The notes under the pieces are model-generated. The model was given only the letters and a program-made list of their open reading frames with translations. It did no database searches and was not told the DNA's origin. A program made the position numbers and the translations under genes. Of a stretch of DNA of 39,807 bases, positions 6,908 through 14,967 are shown piece by piece (position 1 is the stretch's first letter; each line of letters opens with the position of its first letter). The DNA comes from a virus, in the IMG/VR virus record IMGVR_UViG_3300001282_000024, positions 1-39,807 of that record, one strand, 5' to 3'.

Positions 6908-7414
6908 ATGGATTTAAAGAATCAAGCTGTTGTGTTGGTACGTGCAGGAATCGCCAAAAAGATTGGCAGACCACACTTTAGCTCGTACGAAGCAAATTGC
7001 CAGATTGAAATGTCGGTCGATCTCGGAATGGTCACTGATGAGCGTTTTCCACAATTGCTGGGAGATATTTACGACCGTGTACAAAAAGCAGTGGATCAGC
7101 AGATTGCCGAAGAAGTTGGTCGAGACGGAGTCTCTGCCACACCACCTCCTGCCAAGCAAAACCTGATTGAACAGGCCGCTGAACAGCCAACCGTGATTAA
7201 ACCTGAAAAACCTTTCAGGGATTTCTTGCTGGCTAAGTCTCAGGAACTGGCTGTTGCTCCACAAGGGCTTGTCAAGCACTGGTACAAATGCTTTGTCGAT
7301 GGCTCGGAAACGGATTTCCAGAAGCAGGGCAAAGCTCTTGCCGACTTGTGGGATGCTGGTCGCGTGGGTCCATTAGTCATGACGGAACGACTTACTCAAC
7401 AACCTGTTGTCTGA
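6908..7414 (+). CDS. First early gene, unknown function
   Basis: 168 residues from the ATG at 6908, preceded by AAGGGAG with a 7-base spacing; an open frame from 6656 lies mostly in the promoter region and is not used. The sequence is soluble and mixed, with a Pro/Ala linker near the middle (SATPPPAKQNLIEQAAEQP) between two likely domains. The N-terminal domain (about 1-72) may be helical (RFPQLLGDIYDRVQKAVDQQIAEE). No family recognised. As first gene of the early operon it could be a takeover or regulatory protein, but nothing in the sequence proves it. Confidence 0.75.
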   Translation: MDLKNQAVVLVRAGIAKKIGRPHFSSYEANCQIEMSVDLGMVTDERFPQLLGDIYDRVQKAVDQQIAEEVGRDGVSATPPPAKQNLIEQAAEQPTVIKPEKPFRDFLLAKSQELAVAPQGLVKHWYKCFVDGSETDFQKQGKALADLWDAGRVGPLVMTERLTQQPVV

Positions 7415-7439
7415 TAAGAACTGATCAGGAGGATCAACC

Positions 7440-7658
7440 ATGCTAGTACTTTCAAGAAACCCTGGCGAATCGATTCAATTGTTTGGACCTGAGGGGAGGT
7501 TGCTTGCAACGATAACGTATATCACTCTGTCAAGCACGAGGTCGATCAGGGTTGGCTTTGAGGCTGAACCAGACATTACGATAGTTCGCTCCGAGATTTC
7601 GGGTAGACCTAATAATGGGAAAAAACCCGCTCACTCTCGGATGGATAAAACTACTTAA
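7440..7658 (+). CDS. csrA: CsrA/RsmA-family post-transcriptional regulator
   Basis: 72 residues opening MLVLSRNPGESIQLF, the hallmark CsrA first strand, followed by IRVGFEAEPDITIVRSEI, matching the family's VRIGI-AP-V-VHREEI region. The conserved Arg before the final Glu is present (about residue 50). A strong AGGAGG lies 8 bases before the ATG. Known role: a dimer binding GGA motifs in mRNA leaders, blocking or activating translation. The last 44 bases overlap the primase-polymerase gene. A phage copy could act on host carbon and motility regulation or on the phage's own leaders. Confidence 0.9.
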   Translation: MLVLSRNPGESIQLFGPEGRLLATITYITLSSTRSIRVGFEAEPDITIVRSEISGRPNNGKKPAHSRMDKTT

Positions 7659-8469
7659 GGATCATGGGATAAACACTGTCCCGATGTCTTCGGAACAGAA
7701 AATGCCATTGATTCAAACATCACAATATTGGAGCGGTTTTCCCTTGTCGGCCATGAATGATTTGCAACCCAAGAATATCGCTGCTTTGCCAGGGCTGGCT
7801 TCACGACTTCTCGTACTGGACCTGGATGGTCCACAGGATATGATGCGTGCATTCTTCGAAACTCGACCAGCTTTACCGCGAACTTGGCAAGTTAGTACTG
7901 GCGGGGGTGGTTTGCACCTCTGGTTCAGGCTACCTCACTGGTACAAGCGACCCATCCCCAACGTGCGACTGTGGCAAGGTACTGGAAAACACGAAGAAGT
8001 CCTCGTCCTTGGTGACAGAAGGCTTGCTTCCTGCCCTCCTACTCAGTACGGCTCTGGGAAAATGTACAAATGGACGGGTTCAGTCAACCCGCTCACGGGC
8101 AAATGTGGCATCGCGCCGCAGTGGTTGCTCAGTGAAATCGAAGACAAAACGACTCAGAAGAAGCAACCTTTTACAGGATCATTGACATTTTCTGCGTCTC
8201 GTTCTCTTGCCCCATCCGATGAGATCCCTGAACGACTCTCTATCTTGCAGAGTTATGGCTTGAGGCTGGCTGGAAAGCCCAATCAGGCTGGATGGATTCC
8301 ATGCTATCGACCAGGTGACCCGCATGATAGTCGGCCCAGTGCCTCTGTGCGAGTTGATGGATCGGTAGTCTGGACTAGTGGTGGCTCTATGGATTTCTGG
8401 GGTGCATTGGTTGCACTCCATGCTTTTGACTCGATTGAAGCCGCAGTGACGGCAATAAGAGGGATTTGA
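7615..8469 (+). CDS. Primase-polymerase (archaeo-eukaryotic primase superfamily), phage type
   Basis: 284 residues. The N-terminal PrimPol-like domain has a glycine turn and Lys-Pro entry (ALPG near 57-60), the metal-binding DxD in LLVLDLDG (69/71), STGGGGLHLWF with His101, and a later block LVLGDRRLASCPPTQYGSGKMYKW typical of these enzymes. The C-terminal portion (GWIPCYRPGDPHDSRPSASV, then VVWTSGGSMDFWGALVAL) resembles the CHC2 primase zinc-binding fold with most zinc ligands lost. Known role: primer synthesis for replication. It starts inside csrA and ends TGATG into the SSB-like gene, so it is translationally coupled on both sides. Confidence 0.85.
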   Translation: MGKNPLTLGWIKLLKDHGINTVPMSSEQKMPLIQTSQYWSGFPLSAMNDLQPKNIAALPGLASRLLVLDLDGPQDMMRAFFETRPALPRTWQVSTGGGGLHLWFRLPHWYKRPIPNVRLWQGTGKHEEVLVLGDRRLASCPPTQYGSGKMYKWTGSVNPLTGKCGIAPQWLLSEIEDKTTQKKQPFTGSLTFSASRSLAPSDEIPERLSILQSYGLRLAGKPNQAGWIPCYRPGDPHDSRPSASVRVDGSVVWTSGGSMDFWGALVALHAFDSIEAAVTAIRGI

Positions 8470-9146
8470 TGAATTACTCTAGTGACTATACGAAGTCGGA
8501 CGAAAAGGCTCCTCGCCACATTATGCCTGAAGGTACTCACCTGGGCAAAATCTTTGCAGTCGTTGATGTCGGGTCTCATCCCAAGACCTTTGAAGGTATC
8601 ACGAAAGACTCCAGGACGATCAAGGTTGGCTTTGAGTTTCCCCCAGAGACCACAGGTGGTCGGCCCATCACCAAATGGAATGATTACGGGGCGTCGATGT
8701 ATGCCACTTCCAAGCTACGACAGTTGGTCGAGAACGTGATTGCCAAACCGCTGAATAACACAGAGGCTGGCGAGTTCAGGATCGAATCTATTGTCGGCAA
8801 GTTCGTCTCTGTCGTTTTCACCCACTCGGTCAGCAAAAGGGATGGAGAGACGTATAGCAACATTGCACGCATCTTTCCGACAGCCAGCACCTTTAATTCT
8901 CAGGTCGCTGAGTACAGTTGGTGCGTTGACGAAGACGAAACGGCTTCTCTACCAGAATGGCTTTCTCGTATTGCAATGCAGTCGAAAGAGTTTAAACGCA
9001 AAACAGGTGGGAATTTAAGCCAGCCAGCTTATGTCATGGGGCAACAGGTTAAGGGATCAGAAGTGGACTTCACTCCACCTCCACCAGCACCCGCCCCTCC
9101 AGCCCCTGCAAAAGATCCTAATGTGGCTATGACGTTTGGTTTCTAA
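8469..9146 (+). CDS. Phage single-stranded DNA-binding protein, probable
   Basis: 225 residues from the ATG in the TGATG junction with the primase gene. The N-terminal OB-fold-like pattern (EGTHLGKIFAVVDVGSHPKT...RTIKVGFEFP...RIESIVGKFVSVVFTHSV) matches a phage SSB family often found beside primase and exonuclease genes. A Pro/Ala linker (PPPPAPAPPAPA) leads to the end MTFGF, reminiscent of the flexible tail with terminal aromatic tip of SSBs, though it lacks their acidic run. Likely role: coating single-stranded DNA in replication and recombination. Confidence 0.7.
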   Translation: MNYSSDYTKSDEKAPRHIMPEGTHLGKIFAVVDVGSHPKTFEGITKDSRTIKVGFEFPPETTGGRPITKWNDYGASMYATSKLRQLVENVIAKPLNNTEAGEFRIESIVGKFVSVVFTHSVSKRDGETYSNIARIFPTASTFNSQVAEYSWCVDEDETASLPEWLSRIAMQSKEFKRKTGGNLSQPAYVMGQQVKGSEVDFTPPPPAPAPPAPAKDPNVAMTFGF

Positions 9147-9195
9147 GGATGTGGGAACGCTCCATGGACGGGGCAACTTTTACTAGGAGGCAGTG

Positions 9196-9612
9196 ATGAT
9201 GGATGCAGATCAGAAAATCAGAAATGCTTTTTCGGACGCTGAAAAGGCTGTACCAGATGCAGAATTGAAATACACGATTATCCGAGAGGCTTTTGAGTCT
9301 CACAAAGATGATGATGAACGACAGTACGAGTACATTTACGAGCGATTGGCGAAGCCTAAAAGGTCTGCTCTTGCCCGTGATATGAACGCATGGTTATATC
9401 TACATAAGATAGCACATGAACTTCTGGCTCAGTCTCAGATCTGCTTACTTAATGCTGAAGGTGAAACACCTGGCCCACTACTTGCCCGATTGCAACGCCC
9501 AGTGATTAGGTCGCCCAGGAACTGGAGGATTTGCGGCATCTGTGATGGGACTGGTGAAGACCCAACGATTGCTCATTGCAATGGATGCTGGGGACACGGG
9601 TATTATGTCTGA
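9196..9612 (+). CDS. Protein with a DnaJ-like zinc ribbon
   Basis: 138 residues; AGGAGG lies 5 bases before the ATG at 9196 and 8 before that at 9199, so either may be used. The N-terminal two thirds are helical and charged. The last 30 residues carry two zinc knuckles, CGICDGTG and CNGCWGHG, like the DnaJ CxxCxGxG repeats. The 3' end overlaps the helicase start by 8 bases. The repeats may mediate protein or DNA contact; exact function unknown. Confidence 0.75.
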   Translation: MMDADQKIRNAFSDAEKAVPDAELKYTIIREAFESHKDDDERQYEYIYERLAKPKRSALARDMNAWLYLHKIAHELLAQSQICLLNAEGETPGPLLARLQRPVIRSPRNWRICGICDGTGEDPTIAHCNGCWGHGYYV

Positions 9613-12010
9613 GCTAACCTATTCTGCGTTAATGGATTGCGAGTTTTCAACTTATCCGTACCAGGATGAGGCGATTGATAAGATTAGGTCATGGGTCTAC
9701 GAGGATGATCATAAAGCTGGAATTCTCCAGATGGCGACCGGATGTATATCCGGTGATGCAATCGTGACTATTAACCGTGGAGGCAAGGGTGTTACTCGGT
9801 CTCTTCGGGATCACTTTAGGCTTCAGGCTGACCCAAGGGTCAAACCTCATGTAGTAAAGCGTGTCCGAAGTTTTAACGGTAAGCACGTTGAATGCAATGG
9901 ATTCAGCCGTATCCAGTCCAGCGGGGTCAAGCCTGTTGTTAGGGTTCGATTTGCAAGTGGACGAGAACTCGTATGCACTCCTGATCATAAGATCTTGTCG
10001 TCGAATGGATGGGTTGAAGCAAAGGACTCGTCAGGCAAGAGTATCGTAGTCGAAGCAAGCCAACGCAAGTCCGGTGACCGGGAGCCGAAGCCTAAGAAGC
10101 GATACAGGCAAGTTAACAAACTTTACTATCACCCGTACGCTGGGAAATGCGTCTCGAACAGAAGAGGAAAGTCTCTAAGGCTTTATCGCGTGGCTTACCA
10201 TAGGCTTGTGGTTGAGTCTGAAATGAATGAGATGCCCCTTGACAAGTACATTGAATGCTTGAGAAACGGAGACATTGGCAAGTCATGGGTTTATCTTGAC
10301 CCAGCAGTAACCGCAGTTCATCACGTCAACGGAGATCATACTGACAACAGGAGCGGAAACCTGGCGATTATGAGTCATCAGGAGCATTGGTCTCTTGAAG
10401 GCAAACAAAGCAATCACCTGAACATCGGCAAAACGCTGGTTGAAACAGACAATGTCTTTGCCGTTGAGAATGCTGGCTGGATCGATACCTACGACATCGT
10501 TAGCGTAGACAAGACAAGCAATTTCATTGCCAACGGAGTCGTTGTACATAACTGTGGAAAGACCGTAACCGTAGGTATTCTGATTCGTCAGTTGATTGAG
10601 GAGGGGTTTATCTCTCGAGCCTTGTTCGCAGTCCACCGGACAGAACTTGTGAAACAGGCAATAGACACGTTTGAATTGTGCGGGCTAATGGTGGGTCGTG
10701 AGCAAGGTTCCCATCACGGGTTTGCCCTAGGTGATCCGCATGTGGTTTGCACAACCATTCAGTCCATGACCAAGCGATGCAAGCGGTATCAGCCGGACGA
10801 TTTCCAGTTGATCATCACGGATGAAGTCCATCACGCAGGAGAATCCAATAAGACATACTCATCCGTTTACGACCACTTCCCTGACTCAAAACTTGTTGGG
10901 GTCACTGCAACGATTGATCGGCCTGACGGACAGAGTCTGAAGCGTTTCGAGGAAGTCGTTTACAGCTACTCGCTTTATGACGCGATCCATGATCCTGCTG
11001 GCCCATTTTTATCACCTGTCAAGTTTGTCCGGTGTTCTCTGGGGGTTGACCTGAGGGGATGCAAAACAACGGGTAAGAATGGCGATTTCGCTCAGGGAGA
11101 TCTTGGTCGTAAGATCCAGCCAGCCATCGAGCTATTAGCGAACGCGATCAGCAAAGAGATTGAGGACCGAAAGAAGATCATTGTCTTCATGCCTGATGTT
11201 GGCTCGTCTATCGCGATGGCTGATGCCTTGAAGCAACTGGGACATGCTGCGGACTGGGTCTCCGGTGATAAGCCTGACCGTGATAGCACGATACAGCGTT
11301 ACAAAAACGGTCTCACAAAGATCCTTGTCAACTGCCAGATCCTCACCGAGGGGTTTGATGACAAGCCCACAGACTGTGTTGTTCTAAAGCCCACTCGAAG
11401 CCGGATCGCATACGCCCAGATGGTGGGTCGTGGTACGAGGCTTTGCAAAGATAAATCAGACTGTTTGATTCTGGATTTCTCACACACGACAGACATGGAT
11501 CTGATTGGGCCAAGCTCGTTGACAGATTGTGAGGAGGTTGATTCCAAGCGTGCTGAGGAGTTGGTCGAGGAGGGTGTTGATCTGTGGCAAGCTGTGGAGC
11601 GAGCCAAGACGGAACGTAAACAACGACAGGAGATCAAGGTTCCGGTTGCCAGGCTGGACATGAGTTATCGGCGGGTCGAGATTAATCCATTTGAGCTTGC
11701 GGCTTCATTGGGTGTGTCCCGAGCCATGCTGACCAACGCCAATCGATTCGGAGAGCTTGCGACTCCCGCCCAGAAGGATTTTCTGAACAAGTCTGGGATG
11801 GCAGATGTCAATAACATGACCAAGCGTCAGGCTTCGCAGTTGATCGGCCAGATCATTGACAGACGAAACTCGGGGCTGTGTTCGATCAAACAGTTGAACT
11901 ACCTGATTTCGCTGGGGATGAAGCCTGAAAAGGCTCGAGGATTGCAGTTTGGACAGGCAGCAGAAGCGATTCAAAAGTACAGGTCGAATCAGGCTGGATC
12001 GCAAGAGTAA
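9605..12010 (+). CDS. SF2 (DEAD/DEAH-like) helicase, interrupted by an intein
   Basis: 801 residues as encoded, 531 after intein removal. The ATG at 9605 (MSELTYSAL) is chosen because upstream codons overlap the zinc-ribbon gene. A Q-motif-like YPYQDEAI is followed by Walker A MATG/CGKT, split by the intein at 47-316. Motif II is DEVHH (406-410), motif III GVTATI, then IIVFMPDVGSS, motif V LTEGFDD and motif VI QMVGRGTR (from about 605). The C-terminal region (PATPAQKDFL-like repeats ending QFGQAAEAIQKYR) is an accessory domain that recurs in such helicases. Known role: ATP-dependent DNA unwinding or branch migration in replication or recombination. It can act only after protein splicing restores the P-loop. 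Confidence 0.92.
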   Translation: MSELTYSALMDCEFSTYPYQDEAIDKIRSWVYEDDHKAGILQMATGCISGDAIVTINRGGKGVTRSLRDHFRLQADPRVKPHVVKRVRSFNGKHVECNGFSRIQSSGVKPVVRVRFASGRELVCTPDHKILSSNGWVEAKDSSGKSIVVEASQRKSGDREPKPKKRYRQVNKLYYHPYAGKCVSNRRGKSLRLYRVAYHRLVVESEMNEMPLDKYIECLRNGDIGKSWVYLDPAVTAVHHVNGDHTDNRSGNLAIMSHQEHWSLEGKQSNHLNIGKTLVETDNVFAVENAGWIDTYDIVSVDKTSNFIANGVVVHNCGKTVTVGILIRQLIEEGFISRALFAVHRTELVKQAIDTFELCGLMVGREQGSHHGFALGDPHVVCTTIQSMTKRCKRYQPDDFQLIITDEVHHAGESNKTYSSVYDHFPDSKLVGVTATIDRPDGQSLKRFEEVVYSYSLYDAIHDPAGPFLSPVKFVRCSLGVDLRGCKTTGKNGDFAQGDLGRKIQPAIELLANAISKEIEDRKKIIVFMPDVGSSIAMADALKQLGHAADWVSGDKPDRDSTIQRYKNGLTKILVNCQILTEGFDDKPTDCVVLKPTRSRIAYAQMVGRGTRLCKDKSDCLILDFSHTTDMDLIGPSSLTDCEEVDSKRAEELVEEGVDLWQAVERAKTERKQRQEIKVPVARLDMSYRRVEINPFELAASLGVSRAMLTNANRFGELATPAQKDFLNKSGMADVNNMTKRQASQLIGQIIDRRNSGLCSIKQLNYLISLGMKPEKARGLQFGQAAEAIQKYRSNQAGSQE
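9743..10552 (+). mobile_element. Intein with HNH homing endonuclease in the helicase Walker A motif
   Basis: 270 codons from Cys1 (CISGDAIVTI) to the terminal His-Asn (VVVHN), followed by Cys+1 of the extein (CGKT). Splicing blocks are visible: block A at the start, block B TPDHKILSSNGWVEAKD, and blocks F/G DTYDIVSVDKTSNFIANGVVVHN. Between them lies an HNH nuclease: VHHVNGDHTDNRSGNLAIMSHQEHW, preceded by a basic segment. Exact removal yields MATGCGKTV, an intact P-loop. Known role: self-splicing plus cleavage of intein-free helicase alleles to spread. Confidence 0.93.
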
Positions 12011-12021
12011 GGAGGAACTCG

Positions 12022-12315
12022 GTGGAGTACACCCGTGAGTATATGGCAGCAATGGATAAGCGACTGGCTTTTGTGTCGGCTCACATGAGATTGACAACGA
12101 GATGCCCGTCATCGGAATTGATGGATGAGAAAGTGCCGTTGCCCCCCTGTGAGTTGCAGGAAATGGGACATGTCAACGGTGTTCGCAGCGCGAAGTTGAG
12201 AGAAAGGAAGAGGAGAAATGCTGGAAGAGAACCAGGTTGGAGAGCTAGGCAGAGAAATGCAAACAGGCAACAGATGGTCAACGATAGACGGGGCTACGAT
12301 CACCCTGGTGGATGA
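12022..12315 (+). CDS. Small basic protein, unknown function
   Basis: 97 residues starting at GTG, with AAGGAGG ideally placed 6 bases upstream. The C-terminal half is very Arg-rich (KLRERKRRNAGREPGWRARQRNANRQQ), suggesting nucleic-acid binding. Its last 98 bases overlap the next gene in another frame, so the Arg-rich end may partly reflect overlapping codes; still, the strong ribosome site argues the gene is real. Confidence 0.55.
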   Translation: MEYTREYMAAMDKRLAFVSAHMRLTTRCPSSELMDEKVPLPPCELQEMGHVNGVRSAKLRERKRRNAGREPGWRARQRNANRQQMVNDRRGYDHPGG

Positions 12316-12511
12316 GCCTTATAAGGCTGAGATCTTCTACTATGACGAGCAGGATTTGCATTACTTGACGGTTTACGTGCTTGTCGATGGAGTCTTTGCT
12401 AAAGATCAAGCCTTTGGGTTTTTGGAGTGGGAAGGTCATCCATCGAGGAAGCTGGCAATTCAGGCATTTCAATCCTACGTAACAGCACAAAGGGCAAGCT
12501 CATGCAGTTGA
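12218..12511 (+). CDS. Hypothetical early protein
   Basis: 97 residues preceded by a purine-rich GAGGAGAA just before the ATG. Acidic and aromatic (AEIFYYDEQDLHYLTVYVLVDGVFAKDQAFGFLEWEGHPSRKLAIQAFQSYV), probably a small alpha/beta fold. No family recognised. Overlaps both neighbours (98 bases with the basic protein, 10 with thyX), as expected in a tightly packed operon. Confidence 0.65.
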   Translation: MLEENQVGELGREMQTGNRWSTIDGATITLVDEPYKAEIFYYDEQDLHYLTVYVLVDGVFAKDQAFGFLEWEGHPSRKLAIQAFQSYVTAQRASSCS

Positions 12512-13299
12512 TATACGAACCCAAGGTAAAGGTTGCAACAGTGTCGGTTTTCCGAGACTACGATCTTAAAGATTATGCGTCAGGCATGCACGCCCAGAAC
12601 ACACACAGCTTGGACCACATTCCCGAGTTTGCTGGCCGAGTATGCTACCAATCGTTCAAAAACCCTCGTCCTGGGGGCAACAGGGGTTACATTGGTCATA
12701 TACTCGAGGTTGGTCATGGAAGCGTCCTGGAACACTCCTACGTGGGCTTATTGATCACAGGTGTTTCACGCAGCCTGACTCATGAGTTGATCCGTCACAG
12801 GGCTGGAACCGCGATTTCCCAGCTATCTCAAAGATTTTGCGAACCTGACAATCTGGGCTACATTGTTCCACCTCTGATCATTAGAGATCTTGTTGCGGAG
12901 CAATGCTTCAAATCAGAAGTGACTGCTGCGTCTGCCTCTTATGACCGGATGCTCAATGTTTGCACCACAGCTATCAGCCGGAGATGGCAGGATGATCATC
13001 CTGACGAGACAGCTGACCGTGAAGCATTGACGTATATCCGTAAAAAGGCTCGCGAAGCCGCGAGATCTGTTCTGCCAAACTCGATTGAAACTCACCTGTT
13101 CATGTCTGGGAATCTAAGGGCATGGCGAAATATCCTTGAACAGAGGGGTTCGATTCACGCTGACCTGGAAATCAGGCGACTTGCTGTGGCGATAGCTCGA
13201 GAAATCTACGTCTATGCAACAAGCGTCTTTCAAGATATGCACATATTCATTGATGTTGATGGGTATGAGTCTTTACGATTTGACCACAGAAAGGTTTGA
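12502..13299 (+). CDS. thyX: Flavin-dependent thymidylate synthase
   Basis: 265 residues from the ATG at 12502, with an AGGG upstream. The ThyX signature is present: HELIRHRAGTAISQLSQRF, with RHR at 98-100 and the Ser and Arg of the motif at 109-111. Upstream lies the conserved EVGHGSVLEH block; downstream the helical RKKAREAARSVLPNSIETHLFMSGNLRAWRNILEQR segment matches the substrate-binding helices. Known reaction: dUMP to dTMP using FAD, NADPH and methylene-tetrahydrofolate. The enzyme raises dTTP for phage replication and fits with the neighbouring replication genes. Confidence 0.95.
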   Translation: MQLIYEPKVKVATVSVFRDYDLKDYASGMHAQNTHSLDHIPEFAGRVCYQSFKNPRPGGNRGYIGHILEVGHGSVLEHSYVGLLITGVSRSLTHELIRHRAGTAISQLSQRFCEPDNLGYIVPPLIIRDLVAEQCFKSEVTAASASYDRMLNVCTTAISRRWQDDHPDETADREALTYIRKKAREAARSVLPNSIETHLFMSGNLRAWRNILEQRGSIHADLEIRRLAVAIAREIYVYATSVFQDMHIFIDVDGYESLRFDHRKV

Positions 13300-13301
13300 C
13301 C

Positions 13302-13460
13302 ATGGACCATTACATCATGCTGCTCAGGCTTCTAAAACTGATTCAGTTGATTGGCGAAGTCTCGGAAGAGAGGCCTGAATTGAATTTCAATTGGTGGCTT
13401 CCTCTTGCAGAAAACAGGCTCAGATTAGAGATAAACGCATCCTCAGGGAGTATAATATAA
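13302..13460 (+). CDS. Small hypothetical protein
   Basis: 52 residues in the gap between thyX and the next gene. AAAGG lies 7 bases before the ATG. Sequence begins MDHYIMLLRLLKLIQLIGEV, an amphipathic or weakly hydrophobic helix, then NWWLPLAENRLRLEI. The stop TAA abuts the ATG of the following gene exactly, which supports it as a real coupled gene. Function unknown. Confidence 0.55.
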   Translation: MDHYIMLLRLLKLIQLIGEVSEERPELNFNWWLPLAENRLRLEINASSGSII

Positions 13461-13721
13461 ATGATCAACTTTCAGTTGGAAGTGTTCAAGGATGGGCTTG
13501 AAGTTCAGGCTTACAAGGACTTGAGACAAAAGAATCCCGACAAGGCTGATAAGCTCCATTCTGTTGAAATCGATCTGACGAATCGGGTTTTGACACAGAG
13601 GGATGCGGAAGGCGTTGCACTCAAACGATATGAGATTAAAGAAAATGGCAAGCTCGTCGGAAAGCGAACAATATACGCACAGTCGAATCAGCAATTGCCC
13701 AGAGTACTACCGATTGGCTGA
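13461..13721 (+). CDS. Hypothetical early protein
   Basis: 86 residues starting directly after the previous stop. Charged, with strand-like repeats (VEIDLTNRVLTQRDAEGVALKRYEIKENGKLVGKRTIYA) suggesting a small beta fold. No family recognised. The 3' part overlaps the following gene. Confidence 0.6.
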   Translation: MINFQLEVFKDGLEVQAYKDLRQKNPDKADKLHSVEIDLTNRVLTQRDAEGVALKRYEIKENGKLVGKRTIYAQSNQQLPRVLPIG

Positions 13722-13971
13722 TGGGAGGCCTTTCTGGCTGTTCTCAGCAACAGATCTGACCACCACACTGTGGAACCATGGAATTGTTGGCTGGCCTTAT
13801 CACTGTGCGATTTCTGCTCTGGAACATCTGTTTCGGATGGGAGTCAAAGAGGGTGAGGCAGAAACGGATATGGAGTCGTTCCAATGGTGGTGGCATGATG
13901 TGCCAGACACTCTGGGTAGACGAAAAGCATACGACCTGGTAATCATCGAACGCAGAAAGCTGGGCAGATAA
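13603..13971 (+). CDS. Hypothetical protein, possibly DUF3310-like
   Basis: 122 residues if the ATG at 13603 is used; starts at 13630 or 13645 would shorten the large overlap with the preceding gene. The pattern TDLTTTLWNHGIVGWPYHCAISALEHLFRMGVKEGEAETDMESFQWWWHD resembles DUF3310 phage proteins (alternating helices with a conserved aromatic-rich end), which are common among phage nucleotide genes. Stop is immediately followed by the ATG of the resolvase. Assignment is tentative. Confidence 0.55.
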   Translation: MRKALHSNDMRLKKMASSSESEQYTHSRISNCPEYYRLADGRPFWLFSATDLTTTLWNHGIVGWPYHCAISALEHLFRMGVKEGEAETDMESFQWWWHDVPDTLGRRKAYDLVIIERRKLGR

Positions 13972-14457
13972 ATGGCTGTTTACATAGGTTTTGATCCAGG
14001 CTTGAAGGGTGGGATATCAGCTGTCAACGAATACGGAGACATCCTGCATGCTCAGTCCATGCCTGTGGTCAAAGGTGAGAAAGGGTCGAGCATTGATTTT
14101 CATGCTGTCGCGACTCTTGTGAGGGAATGGGAACCGGACTTTTCTGTGATCGAGAAGGTGAACGCGATGCCTGGGCAAGGCGTGACAAGCATGTTTACCT
14201 TCGGCATGGGCTTTGGAGGCTTACAGGCTGTGCTTTGCACTCTTGACAGCCCATTTGCCCTTGTGAGACCTCAGGTCTGGCAATCCGCTGTGTTCAAGGG
14301 GCTGGACAAGAAACTGGGCAAAGCTCGCTCGATCATCTACTGCCAGCAACGGTGGCCTGATCAGGGTAAGCTCAAGGATGGCCCAGCAGACGCTTTGTGC
14401 GTAGCAGTTTACGCGAGGTCGTTGAAGAACTCGGGAATCATTGACAGTCGTTATTGA
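13972..14457 (+). CDS. RuvC-like Holliday junction resolvase
   Basis: 161 residues, close to the family length. Acidic RNase H-fold residues are in place: Asp8 in GFDPGLKGG, Glu61 in VIEKV, and Asp136/Asp140 in DGPADALCVA. The motif MPGQGVTSMFTFGMGFGGLQAVL matches the central helix of phage and bacterial RuvC. Known role: cutting four-way junctions, here probably resolving branched replication or recombination intermediates before packaging. Last gene of the early operon, followed by a terminator. Confidence 0.88.
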   Translation: MAVYIGFDPGLKGGISAVNEYGDILHAQSMPVVKGEKGSSIDFHAVATLVREWEPDFSVIEKVNAMPGQGVTSMFTFGMGFGGLQAVLCTLDSPFALVRPQVWQSAVFKGLDKKLGKARSIIYCQQRWPDQGKLKDGPADALCVAVYARSLKNSGIIDSRY

Positions 14458-14601
14458 GACAACCGGAAACTGTAGGCCGATTTTTGCATCGATTTCGTCG
14501 GTGCTATCGCTGTGTTTTGCTGGCGAGCGACTCAGACATTCAAGTTGCAGTGACCCAGCACGACTGATCCAATCGAGAGGCGATAGCAAGCAGTTTCCGA
14601 G

Positions 14602-14624
14602 GCCCATGGATGGGCTACTTTTTT
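14602..14624 (+). terminator. Rho-independent terminator of the early operon
   Basis: Hairpin GCCCA-TGGA-TGGGC (14602-14615) followed by TAC and six T residues (14619-14624). It lies about 145 bases after the RuvC-like gene and its T-run overlaps the stop codon of the convergent late gene, marking the early/late boundary. Confidence 0.7.
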
Positions 14625-14967
14625 AGAAACTTGTGTAATCCGTACATCTTTTCTCGCAGTCTTCTTCGGCTGTTCTGGGCTGTGGATGATGGCACTCAAA
14701 CAGGGGAATCTCCGACTTCATTCCACCGCATCCGCATGTTCTGCGAATCTTTTGATTGCCAAACTCGTTTAGAACTGGATCGCCTTTCAAGGCACAACCG
14801 TTGAGTATGCCGAGCTTTCTGCCTCTTTCTTTGTACCACTGGGATACGATTGAGGCTCGGGATTGGTTGTTGAAGCAGTTGCGGCAGATATCGTAATCGG
14901 TATCGCTCATCTCTCGTTTGAAGAAATTGCAAGTGCCTGGTTCTGTGCATGTGCATGTGTGAGCCAT
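14623..14967 (-). CDS. Cysteine-rich protein at the end of the late operon
   Basis: 114 residues from the ATG in a TAATG junction with the PKD protein. More than ten cysteines: CTCTEPGTC, DICRNC, NGC, CGCGG, FECHH, EDCEKRC, suggesting two or three metal sites. No family recognised. As the last late gene, coupled to a tail protein, it may be a tail-tip component or a zinc-binding accessory; function unknown. Confidence 0.65.
   Translation of the reverse strand: MAHTCTCTEPGTCNFFKREMSDTDYDICRNCFNNQSRASIVSQWYKERGRKLGILNGCALKGDPVLNEFGNQKIRRTCGCGGMKSEIPLFECHHPQPRTAEEDCEKRCTDYTSF

Noticed and set aside
13451-13456. TATAAT as a promoter -10 inside the early operon
   Set aside because: No acceptable -35 at 16-18 bases upstream; it lies across the end of a small gene.
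13302-13460. Noncoding gap between thyX and the next gene
   Set aside because: A 52-codon frame with ribosome site and abutting stop/start fills it exactly, so it is reported as a gene instead.
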